This document shows positions 1 to 5,586 of a stretch of DNA of 11,701 nt, piece by piece. Below the pieces are notes generated by a model that was given only the letters and a program-made list of their open reading frames with translations, ran no database searches and was not told the origin of the DNA. Position 1 is the first letter of the stretch, and every line of letters begins with the position of its first letter. The stretch spans positions 1-11,701 of the forward strand of contig JAGGSX010000155.1 of NCBI GenBank assembly GCA_021158865.1. Direction: 5' to 3'. A program made the position numbers and the translations under genes. The DNA comes from Thermoplasmata archaeon. Lineage in GTDB: Archaea; Thermoplasmatota; E2; UBA202; JdFR-43.

Positions 1-764
1 GCCTTTCCATATTCTTCAAGCCATTTCTTATCCGTATTCTTATATGCATGTAAATACATCAATGTTTTTTTGCCTTCTCTTATATCACTTCCAACCGGTT
101 TTCCTGTATTTTTTCCAATTATATCTATGCAATCATCCCATATTTGAAATGCCATCCCCAAATTAAGACCATAATTTTGCAATGCTTTTATTTCTTTTTC
201 ATTGCCATTTCCAACTATTGCCCCACCCATTGAAGCATTTTCAAACATCCTTGCAGTCTTTTTTTCTATCATATTAAGCCATTCTCTCTCTTCAACATAT
301 TCCATTCTTTCAAAGGTTATATCCATGGCTTGCCCCTCGCATATTTCTTTTGACATCAATGCCGCATTTTTAGTCAATTTTTTTACAATTTCAGCATCTT
401 TCATGCTTGATATGATTTCAAATGCTTTTGCAAAAAGAGTATCGCCAGCCAAAATTGCAATATTCTCCCCAAATTTTTTATGAACAGCTTCCATGCCCCG
501 CCTCATTTCATCCTTATCCATTATATCATCATGTATAAGGGTAAACGTATGTATCAATTCAAGAGCAACAGCAAATGGTATTGCTTTAAGTCCATCTCCT
601 CCAACAGCCTCACATGAAAGATAGGCAATGACAGGACGCAGGCGCTTCCCGCCAGCCATTGGCAGATGCCTTACAGCTTCATAAAGAATTTCTGGTTCTT
701 TTTCATATAAATAATTTTCTATTGCTTTATTGACAACTTCAATTATTTCATTCATTTCATCCAT
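1..764 (-). CDS. idsA: Geranylgeranyl diphosphate synthase (polyprenyl synthetase), 3' part cut by the window edge
   Basis: This is a trans-prenyltransferase that condenses IPP with allylic diphosphates to make the C20 precursor of archaeal ether lipids. I translated 254 residues before the window ends, so only the C-terminus is missing. Visible motifs are GGKRLRP (38-44), the first Asp-rich motif DDIMD (79-83), GDTLF (107-111), the second Asp-rich motif DDCID (210-214), and GKPVGSDIREGKK (221-233). The residue five places before the first motif is aromatic (Phe74) and the motif has no two-residue insertion. In known archaeal enzymes this pattern goes with a C20 product; that assignment is inferred. 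The start at 764 is preferred because an AGAGGTGG SD site lies about 4 bases upstream. A second ATG at 755 is less well spaced. The start overlaps the end of the IPP isomerase gene by 13 bases, so the two are co-transcribed and probably translationally coupled. Confidence 0.93.
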   Translation of the reverse strand, partial: MDEMNEIIEVVNKAIENYLYEKEPEILYEAVRHLPMAGGKRLRPVIAYLSCEAVGGDGLKAIPFAVALELIHTFTLIHDDIMDKDEMRRGMEAVHKKFGENIAILAGDTLFAKAFEIISSMKDAEIVKKLTKNAALMSKEICEGQAMDITFERMEYVEEREWLNMIEKKTARMFENASMGGAIVGNGNEKEIKALQNYGLNLGMAFQIWDDCIDIIGKNTGKPVGSDIREGKKTLMYLHAYKNTDKKWLEEYGK

Positions 765-1756
765 ATTTCCACCTCTTTAAGTTCTTCTATATTTTTACAA
801 CCTGTGAGAAACATTGTGGATTTTAGAGACAATAGAAACAATTCCATCTGTTCCATTGGATTTTTCAGCATTTTGGAAGCGGAGCCTGCTGCATCAGCCC
901 CTAAAGCAATGGCTTTTGCAACATCCATCCCATGTCTTATTCCTCCTGTTGCAATAACTGTAAGACCCGCATCTTTGCATAATTCAGCAATTTCAAGCAA
1001 TGAATATGGTGTTGGAATGCCCCAATCCCAGAAAATTTTTCCAAGTTCTTCCCTAATTTTATCTTTCTTCATTCTCGCTCGATATGATTCAACGGCAGCA
1101 AAAGATGTGCCTCCTGCTCCTCCAACATCTATGCCAGCTATGCCAGTGTCCAAAACTTTTTCCAATGTTTTTGAAGAAATCCCAGCTCCTGTTTCTTTTA
1201 TTATTACAGGCGTTGAAATACTTGAAGCAATCTCATCTATTTTTTTAATGCACCCTTTTGCATTTCTATCCCCTTCAGGCTGGACAACTTCCTGTAAAAA
1301 ATTTAAATGGATGGCAAGAACATGAGCAGATATCATATCCACTGCTTTTTGAGAAGTTTCTACAACATCATCCCATTCAAGCAATTGAGGAGCTCCTATA
1401 TTCGCTATCCTCAGAGGAATATCATAATTTTTCACAACAGAATATGTTTTTTCAAGCTTTTCATCCTGCAAGCCAGCCCGCTGGGAGCCGACGCCCATGG
1501 CAACACCGTATTTTTCCGCTGCTTTAGCCAGTCTTTCGTTTATTTCCCCAGCCTGCTCAAAGCCCCCAGTCATTCCTGCAATTATTATAGGAGCTTTTAG
1601 CTTTTTTCTAAAAATGTTTATGCTTGTATCTATCTCATTTAAGTCTATCTCAGGTAGTGCATCATGAACGAGCAGGAAATCATCCCAATAGTTATAGCTA
1701 TGGCTAACATTTTTTTCCATTACAATATCAACGTGTTCTTTTTTTCTATCTTTCAT
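752..1756 (-). CDS. fni: Type 2 isopentenyl-diphosphate delta-isomerase (FMN-dependent)
   Basis: This enzyme interconverts IPP and DMAPP using reduced FMN and supplies the allylic starter for the prenyl synthase encoded next to it. It is about 334 residues, normal for the family. Conserved blocks, counted from the GTG at 1759, are RKKEH (5-9), MTGG (63-66), GVGSQR (89-94), NIGAPQL (120-126), HLN (151-153), the substrate and Mg-binding QPEGDR (160-165), KETGAG (188-193), the FMN-phosphate loop DVGGAGGTS (211-219), WGIPT (246-250) and a second phosphate-binding TGGIR (271-275). GTG (1759) and ATG (1756) are adjacent in-frame starts; I chose ATG. No good SD site is visible. A TTATAAT about 25 bases upstream could allow a leaderless transcript, but only 35 bases separate this start from the upstream regulator gene, so read-through from that gene is equally possible. 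Confidence 0.95.
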   Translation of the reverse strand: MKDRKKEHVDIVMEKNVSHSYNYWDDFLLVHDALPEIDLNEIDTSINIFRKKLKAPIIIAGMTGGFEQAGEINERLAKAAEKYGVAMGVGSQRAGLQDEKLEKTYSVVKNYDIPLRIANIGAPQLLEWDDVVETSQKAVDMISAHVLAIHLNFLQEVVQPEGDRNAKGCIKKIDEIASSISTPVIIKETGAGISSKTLEKVLDTGIAGIDVGGAGGTSFAAVESYRARMKKDKIREELGKIFWDWGIPTPYSLLEIAELCKDAGLTVIATGGIRHGMDVAKAIALGADAAGSASKMLKNPMEQMELFLLSLKSTMFLTGCKNIEELKEVEIWMK

Positions 1757-1773
1757 CACGTTATGAATGCGTT

Positions 1774-1784
1774 GTTATTATAAT
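1774..1784 (-). promoter_or_regulatory. Possible TATA box for the IPP isomerase gene
   Basis: On the minus strand an AATTATAATAA stretch lies about 25 bases before the isomerase ATG, the distance expected for a leaderless archaeal transcript. The surrounding sequence is very AT-rich, so the match is weak evidence. Confidence 0.25.
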
Positions 1785-1791
1785 TTTTTTA

Positions 1792-2214
1792 TTATTTTAT
1801 TTCTTCAAGTATGATGGCAGGGCATAGCCTTTTTACTCCCTCTATTTTACCTATTTTTGATAGAATGCGTGATAAATCATTTCCATCTCTCGCCCATATT
1901 TCTGCCATTATCATGTGGTCGCCTGTAGAAATATAAACATGCTTTGCTTCCTTAATTTTAGCAACTTTTTTGGAAATTTCCAGCAACATTGTTGGCTCAA
2001 CATCTATTCCAAGCAATGTTATGCTGTTGTATCCAAGTTTTTTTGGATCCAATATGGCTACATACTTTTTAATCAATCCTTTTTCCTCCATTGCTGCAAC
2101 TCTTTTTCTTATTGCTCCCTCACTTAATCCAACTTCTTTTGCAATCTGAGTGTAAGGTATTCTAGCATTTTTACTCAATATGTCCAGTATCTTACTATCT
2201 ATTTCGTCATTCAT
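1792..2214 (-). CDS. Lrp/AsnC-family transcriptional regulator
   Basis: This is a DNA-binding regulator of the feast/famine (Lrp/AsnC) family, about 140 residues, the usual size. The N-terminal helix-turn-helix is visible (LDILSKNARIPYTQIAKEVG, then a recognition helix with GAIRKRV). A C-terminal RAM ligand and oligomerisation domain follows, with alternating strands and the GDHMIMAEIWARD segment. I chose ATG 2214 rather than the in-frame GTG at 2223, because that GTG is the first half of GTGAT, which resembles the archaeal SD sequence and sits 4 bases before the ATG. The gene is divergent from the oxidative-stress operon and shares its intergenic region, so it could control itself, that operon, or the isoprenoid genes downstream. 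The ligand cannot be read from the sequence. Confidence 0.9.
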   Translation of the reverse strand: MNDEIDSKILDILSKNARIPYTQIAKEVGLSEGAIRKRVAAMEEKGLIKKYVAILDPKKLGYNSITLLGIDVEPTMLLEISKKVAKIKEAKHVYISTGDHMIMAEIWARDGNDLSRILSKIGKIEGVKRLCPAIILEEIK

Positions 2215-2234
2215 TCTAATCACTACGATTTTTT

Positions 2235-2263
2235 TTAATATTATGTTAATATTTTTTAATATT
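2235..2263. promoter_or_regulatory. Three helically phased TTAATATT boxes, candidate Lrp-type operator
   Basis: TTAATATT occurs at 2235-2242, 2246-2253 and 2256-2263. The copies are 11 and 10 bases apart, about one DNA turn each. The inner AATATT is its own reverse complement. The third copy overlaps the probable TATA box of the Lrp-type gene, so occupancy could block that promoter. Lrp-family proteins often bind several phased AT-rich sites and regulate themselves. The region is extremely AT-rich, so chance cannot be excluded. Confidence 0.4.
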
Positions 2264-2267
2264 TAAA
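2258..2267 (-). promoter_or_regulatory. Probable TATA box for the Lrp/AsnC-type gene
   Basis: On the minus strand, TTTAAATATT fits the archaeal TATA consensus. It would place the transcription start about 25 bases downstream, near 2237, giving a leader of about 20 bases before the ATG at 2214. Another AT-rich candidate (TTTATAAAT, about 2271-2279) lies further upstream. Confidence 0.45.
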
Positions 2268-2305
2268 TTTATTTATAAAAATTTTTACGATTTGTGCCCA
2301 AAAAA

Positions 2306-2313
2306 TTTAAATA
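2306..2313 (+). promoter_or_regulatory. TATA box of the oxidative-stress/iron operon
   Basis: TTTAAATA preceded by an A-rich BRE-like stretch (2300-2305) fits an archaeal promoter. Transcription would start near 2335, about ten bases before the peroxiredoxin ATG, leaving just enough leader for its GGTGAT SD site. TATATATA at 2321-2328 is too close to the gene to be the box. Confidence 0.55.
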
Positions 2314-2343
2314 TTCGTTCTATATATAGAAGTGGTGATAAAA

Positions 2344-2991
2344 ATGATTGTAATAGGAGAAAAATTTCCTACAGTAGAGGTAAAAACAACGCATGGGAAC
2401 ATGAAGCTACCAGAAGCTTTTAAAGGCAAATGGTTTGTGCTATTCAGCCATCCTGCTGACTTTACGCCAGTATGCACAACAGAATTCTATGCAATGCAGA
2501 AAAGACTGGAGAAATTTAAGGAGCTTGAAGCAGAAGTGATAGGGCTAAGTGTCGACCAAGTTTTTGCTCATTTAAAATGGATGGAATGGATTAAAGAAAA
2601 CTTAGGCGAGGAAATACAATTTCCAGTAATAGCTGATGATCGTGGCGAGATTGCAGAAAAACTTGGAATGATACCGAGCGGCTCAACAACAACAGCAAGA
2701 GCGGTTTTTATTGTTGATAGAAATGCTACAATAAGAGCAATAGTTTATTATCCAGCTGAGATAGGCAGGGATTGGGATGAAATTTTGCGAGCATTGAAAG
2801 CTTTGCAGATAAGCGATAAATATGGTGTTGCTCTGCCACACAAATGGCCCAATAACGAGCTTATAAAGGATCATGCCATAGTGCCACCTGCTGGAACAAC
2901 AGAAGCAATAAAAGAGAGAGAAGAAGCAAAAGCAAAAGGCGAGATGGAGTGCTATGACTGGTGGCTCTGTCATAAAAAGTTAGAGCAATAA
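2344..2991 (+). CDS. Peroxiredoxin, archaeal Prx6-type (thiol peroxidase)
   Basis: This enzyme reduces hydrogen peroxide and organic peroxides through a reactive cysteine. The protein is 215 residues from ATG 2344. The active-site motif PADFTPVCTTE places the peroxidatic cysteine at Cys44, with Pro37 and Thr41 in the usual PxxxTxxC pattern and the conserved Arg at 119. The long C-terminal arm contains CYDWWLC (Cys203 and Cys209), the same spacing as the two C-terminal cysteines of characterised archaeal Prx6-type enzymes. A 2-Cys mechanism is therefore likely. GTG codons at 2332 and 2335 are in frame, but they form the SD site GGTGAT (2334-2339), which lies 4 bases before ATG 2344. The ATG is therefore the better start. 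It is the first gene of an eight-gene run and lies directly behind the operon promoter. Confidence 0.95.
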   Translation: MIVIGEKFPTVEVKTTHGNMKLPEAFKGKWFVLFSHPADFTPVCTTEFYAMQKRLEKFKELEAEVIGLSVDQVFAHLKWMEWIKENLGEEIQFPVIADDRGEIAEKLGMIPSGSTTTARAVFIVDRNATIRAIVYYPAEIGRDWDEILRALKALQISDKYGVALPHKWPNNELIKDHAIVPPAGTTEAIKEREEAKAKGEMECYDWWLCHKKLEQ

Positions 2992-3005
2992 TTTTTTATG
3001 ATACC

Positions 3006-3614
3006 ATGAAAACAACTATTGCGGAAGAAATATATCTTCGCGCTCTAACCGGTCGCCTTGTTGGCGAAGATTTGCTTGCAAGCTATAACAAAGTAGCTGT
3101 TGTAAGCATGAAAAATATTATTTGCTCCGCCATGGTGGGGGCAAGTATAGCAAGTTTCGTTTCTCAAACAGGAGGAAGGGCAAGCCATTTTATTGTTGAA
3201 GAAGGTAAGGAAAAGGATGTTGCAAATCAGCTGGAGCAATATGATGGCGAAGCCATCATATTGCTCTTTGGAGGGGAAACACCAACAGAAAAAGCAAAGA
3301 AATTATTTTCAAATTTGCTTGGTGAGATGGCAGTGCATGGAATAGTGGCGGATTTAATAATACATATTCGCATATTTACTGCTGGTGGGCTGGACAATGC
3401 AATAAAAAATAACGATGTGATGCAATATTTAAAAGAAAGAAATGTGTATGTTTATACTTTTGATTTAGACAATGGCATGATGCTTATTCATGAAATTGAG
3501 CTTGAGGAAGATATAACACTTCATAAAATTGCAGAGTTACCAATAACATGTGAACATGCAAATTTACTCAACAAAAGTTTGAGAAATAAAGAGATAACAT
3601 GGGTGAAAAAATGA
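3006..3614 (+). CDS. Unrecognised 202-residue protein inside the oxidative-stress/iron operon
   Basis: I do not recognise a family. The sequence has no signal peptide or clear membrane segment and looks like a soluble alpha/beta protein, with hydrophobic strands near 29-34, 83-89 and 113-124 separated by helices. Possible metal or redox residues are Cys40, His61, His111, His120, His162, His173, Cys182 and His184; the last two form a CEH element near the C-terminus. The ATG lies 14 bases after the peroxiredoxin stop with no strong SD site. The 3' end overlaps the ferritin start by 4 bases (ATGA), so it is translated with the ferritin. Its position between a peroxiredoxin and a ferritin suggests a role in peroxide or iron handling, but that is association only. 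The gene contains a perfect 15-bp inverted repeat at 3234-3266. Confidence 0.75.
   Translation: MKTTIAEEIYLRALTGRLVGEDLLASYNKVAVVSMKNIICSAMVGASIASFVSQTGGRASHFIVEEGKEKDVANQLEQYDGEAIILLFGGETPTEKAKKLFSNLLGEMAVHGIVADLIIHIRIFTAGGLDNAIKNNDVMQYLKERNVYVYTFDLDNGMMLIHEIELEEDITLHKIAELPITCEHANLLNKSLRNKEITWVKK
3234..3266. repeat. Perfect 15-bp inverted repeat with GAA loop inside a coding region
   Basis: The left arm GAGCAATATGATGGC (3234-3248) pairs perfectly with GCCATCATATTGCTC (3252-3266) around the 3-base loop GAA (3249-3251). A G-T wobble adds one more pair. It lies 229 bases into the unrecognised gene and encodes part of an ordinary-looking helix-strand junction. Such a hairpin in mRNA would be very stable. 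It could be a processing or pausing element, a protein-binding palindrome, or a remnant of an inserted repeat. Confidence 0.85.
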
Positions 3615-4123
3615 TCGGAGAGAGAATGCTGGAAGCATTAAACAAGCAGATAAATGAGGAGCTCTATTCCTCCTATCTTTATTTAAGCATGTCTGCATGG
3701 TTTGAAAGTATTGGCTTAAAAGGATTTGCCAACTGGATGAATATTCAGGCAAAAGAAGAAATTGACCACGCAATGAAATTTTATGATTACATTATTTCAA
3801 GAGGAGGAAAAGTTCACCTCTCAGAAATCAAGGAGCCGCCGCATGAGTGGCAGAGCCCATTGCATGCATTTGAAGAAACATTGAAACATGAGCAGCATAT
3901 AACAAAATGCATAAATGATTTAGTTGAAATTGCTGAAGAAGAAAAAGATAGGGCTACATTTAACCTATTGCAATGGTTTATTGATGAGCAGATTGAAGAA
4001 GAGGCAAATGATGAAGAAATAATAAACAAACTTCGCATGATTGGAGAGAGTGGAAACGGAATTTTTATGCTCGACCGTGAGCTGGCCACTCGTGTATATA
4101 CGCCATTAAAGGAGGAAAAATAA
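3611..4123 (+). CDS. ftnA: Ferritin (bacterial-type FtnA-like, 24-mer iron storage)
   Basis: This is an iron-storage protein that oxidises Fe(II) at a diiron ferroxidase centre and stores it as mineral in a 24-subunit shell. It has 170 residues. Every ferroxidase ligand falls at the E. coli FtnA position: Glu17, Glu50, His53, Glu94, Gln127 and Glu130, with Tyr24, and the third-site residues Glu49, Glu126 and Glu129. No haem-ligand methionine typical of bacterioferritin is evident at the usual place. ATG 3611 is preferred over the in-frame ATG 3599 because GGTGA (3602-3606) is an SD site 4 bases before it and the start then overlaps the upstream stop as ATGA. Inference: it sequesters iron that would otherwise drive Fenton chemistry while the neighbouring enzymes remove peroxide. 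Confidence 0.95.
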   Translation: MIGERMLEALNKQINEELYSSYLYLSMSAWFESIGLKGFANWMNIQAKEEIDHAMKFYDYIISRGGKVHLSEIKEPPHEWQSPLHAFEETLKHEQHITKCINDLVEIAEEEKDRATFNLLQWFIDEQIEEEANDEEIINKLRMIGESGNGIFMLDRELATRVYTPLKEEK

Positions 4124-4410
4124 TGCTTTCTAAAATACCAATAGAAATAGATAAGGTTGATGAAAAAGACATAGAAAATGAAGTACTGAGAGCTGCTATT
4201 ATAGCAGAACTGGATGCAATAAATTTGTATGAACAGATGGCTGCAATGGTAAAAAATGAAAAAATAAAGGCTATATTGAGAGATGTTGCAGATGAAGAGA
4301 AAACACACGTTGGAGAATTTCTCACTCTGCTTCTAAAAATAGATGAGAAGCAGGCAGAGGAATTGGAAAAAGGAAAAAAAGAAGTAGAAGAAATTTTAGG
4401 AGGTGAATAA
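4123..4410 (+). CDS. Encapsulated-ferritin-like protein (EncFtn type), stand-alone
   Basis: This is a 95-residue two-helix ferritin-like protein. It has AELDAINLYEQ (28-38) in the first helix and DEEKTH (57-62) in the second. Glu29, Glu59 and His62 match the spacing of the ferroxidase ligands Glu32, Glu62 and His65 of the Rhodospirillum encapsulated ferritin, and Tyr36 matches its Tyr39. Such half-ferritins form a diiron site only between two subunits. In known systems they are cargo of, or fused to, an encapsulin shell. In Pyrococcus a very similar domain is the N-terminus of the shell protein. Here the protein ends after a short charged tail (KKEVEEILGGE), and neither neighbour is a shell gene. 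GGAGG lies 7 bases upstream of ATG 4123, which overlaps the ferritin stop by one base. A generic rubrerythrin-like annotation would be the alternative. Confidence 0.82.
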   Translation: MLSKIPIEIDKVDEKDIENEVLRAAIIAELDAINLYEQMAAMVKNEKIKAILRDVADEEKTHVGEFLTLLLKIDEKQAEELEKGKKEVEEILGGE

Positions 4411-4761
4411 ATGTTGAAAGATGAAATACAATCTGGAGATTGGAAAGGAGAAAAACATGTTCCGGCTATAGAAATTTTAGAAAAGAAAGATGGAATGGTG
4501 AAGGTGGAGGTAAGTGTAGGAAAAGAAATAAAGCATCCCAATACAATAGAACATCATATTGCATGGATAGAGCTATATTTCAAACCCGATGGAGAAAAAT
4601 TTCCTAAAATGATTGGAAGGGTTGCATTTACAAGCCATGATGATTTGCTAACGGAGCCGATAGCAACCTTTACATTTCGTACAGAAAAGAAAGGTAAGAT
4701 ATATGCACTATCCTTCTGCAATATACATGGGCTATGGGAAAGCGAGGTAAGGCTTGAATAA
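4411..4761 (+). CDS. sor: Superoxide reductase (neelaredoxin, centre II only)
   Basis: This enzyme reduces superoxide to hydrogen peroxide without making oxygen, the usual strategy of anaerobes; the peroxide would go to the peroxiredoxins and rubrerythrin encoded nearby. The protein has 116 residues and lacks the N-terminal desulforedoxin domain of two-iron enzymes, so it is the one-iron class. The square-pyramidal iron ligands are visible: His16 in GEKHVP, His42 and His48 in KHPNTIEHH, and Cys103 with His106 in CNIHGLW. Glu14 and Lys15, which assist catalysis in the Pyrococcus enzyme, are also present. An ideal SD site, AGGAGGTGA (4398-4406), lies 4 bases before the ATG, which follows the previous stop directly. 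This is the strongest SD in the operon and may indicate high expression. Confidence 0.96.
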   Translation: MLKDEIQSGDWKGEKHVPAIEILEKKDGMVKVEVSVGKEIKHPNTIEHHIAWIELYFKPDGEKFPKMIGRVAFTSHDDLLTEPIATFTFRTEKKGKIYALSFCNIHGLWESEVRLE

Positions 4762-4763
4762 AG

Positions 4764-5216
4764 ATGATTGCTTCCAATTTTTGCCTTCCCAATGAAAATG
4801 ATGAGAAAATTTGCTTGGATGATTTCAGAGGAAAATGGGTTGTTCTTTACTTCTATCCAAAAGATAATACAACTGGCTGTACTAAAGAAGCAAAGGATTT
4901 CAGCGAGTCCATTGAAGAATTTGAAGAACTTAATGCCGTTGTCATTGGTATTAGTCTAGATAGTGTGCAAAGTCATAAAAAATTCAGAGAAAAGTATGAC
5001 TTGAGAGTCATTTTACTTAGCGACGAAAGTAAAGAAACGATGCAAAAATATGGAGTATGGCAACTTAAAAAAATGTATGGAAGAAGTTATTATGGTGTTA
5101 TACGAAGCACTTTTCTTATTGATCCTGATGGAAAAATAATTCATGAATGGAAGCAAGTTAAAGTAAAAGGACATATCAACGAGGTATTAAAAAAATTGAG
5201 AGAGGTGATAAAATGA
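4764..5216 (+). CDS. bcp: Bcp/PrxQ-type peroxiredoxin lacking the usual resolving cysteine
   Basis: This is a second thiol peroxidase, 150 residues, of the Bcp/PrxQ class. The active-site motif PKDNTTGCTKEA gives Pro32, Thr36 and peroxidatic Cys39; the family more often has TPGC than TTGC. In E. coli Bcp the resolving cysteine lies five residues later, but here that position is Lys44. The only other cysteines are Cys7 and Cys17, near the N-terminus. It may thus be a 1-Cys enzyme or use a different partner thiol. The GIS segment (62-64), the DESKE segment and the RSTFLIDPDGKI region (114-125) are typical of the fold. The ATG is 2 bases after the superoxide reductase stop; its SD site is poor, which suggests coupling. 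The stop overlaps the next start as ATGA. Confidence 0.92.
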   Translation: MIASNFCLPNENDEKICLDDFRGKWVVLYFYPKDNTTGCTKEAKDFSESIEEFEELNAVVIGISLDSVQSHKKFREKYDLRVILLSDESKETMQKYGVWQLKKMYGRSYYGVIRSTFLIDPDGKIIHEWKQVKVKGHINEVLKKLREVIK

Positions 5217-5575
5217 AGAAAATGACAGAAAAAGCCCTGCAAGAAGCTTTTTTGGGCGAGAGTATGGCTCATATAAAATATTTGATATATGCCAGCATTG
5301 CTGAAAAAGAAGAATACAAAAATATTGCCCGTCTTTTCAGAGCCATAGCATACGCAGAGTTTGTTCATGCCACAAATCATGCAAAAGCTTTAGGAATGAT
5401 TGAAAAAACAGGCGAAAATTTAATAAGGGCTAAGGAAGGAGAAATATTCGAGGTGGAAGAAATGTATCCAGTTTATTTGCAGACTGCAAAAATGCAGGAT
5501 GAAAAAGATGCTGATATAGGAGAAATTTATATTTGCCCCGTATGTGGATATAAAGCAGAATTTAAGAAATTTTAG
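5213..5575 (+). CDS. rbr: Rubrerythrin, internally shortened
   Basis: Rubrerythrins reduce peroxide at a diiron centre fed by a rubredoxin-like iron site. This protein is only 120 residues, against about 165-190 for complete relatives. Helices 1-3 are recognisable: Glu16 in FLGES, Glu49 and His52 in AEFVH, and Glu80 and Glu83 in the FEVEEMYP block. These correspond to Glu20, Glu53, His56, Glu94 and Glu97 of the Desulfovibrio protein. The fourth helix with the last ligand pair (ExxH) is missing, and YLQTAKMQDEKDADIGE runs straight into a single CPVCG (Cys108, Cys111). The second CxxC of the rubredoxin domain is also missing. The frame is intact and the SD site is excellent (GAGGTGAT, 3 bases before the ATG), so it is probably expressed. 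It overlaps the upstream gene by 4 bases. Confidence 0.85.
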   Translation: MKKMTEKALQEAFLGESMAHIKYLIYASIAEKEEYKNIARLFRAIAYAEFVHATNHAKALGMIEKTGENLIRAKEGEIFEVEEMYPVYLQTAKMQDEKDADIGEIYICPVCGYKAEFKKF

Positions 5576-5586
5576 GAGAAAAACAA

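Noticed and set aside
202..1600. Plus-strand open frames across the first 1.6 kb
   Set aside because: They lie antisense to the clear GGPP synthase and IPP isomerase genes, whose motifs are continuous.
2321..2341. TATATATA as the peroxiredoxin TATA box
   Set aside because: It is only about 20 bases from the ATG and overlaps the expected transcription start; TTTAAATA at 2306 fits better.
3814..4541. Long Ser/Phe-rich minus-strand open frames opposite the ferritin, EncFtn-like and superoxide reductase genes
   Set aside because: They mirror strongly supported plus-strand genes, have low-complexity composition and match no family.
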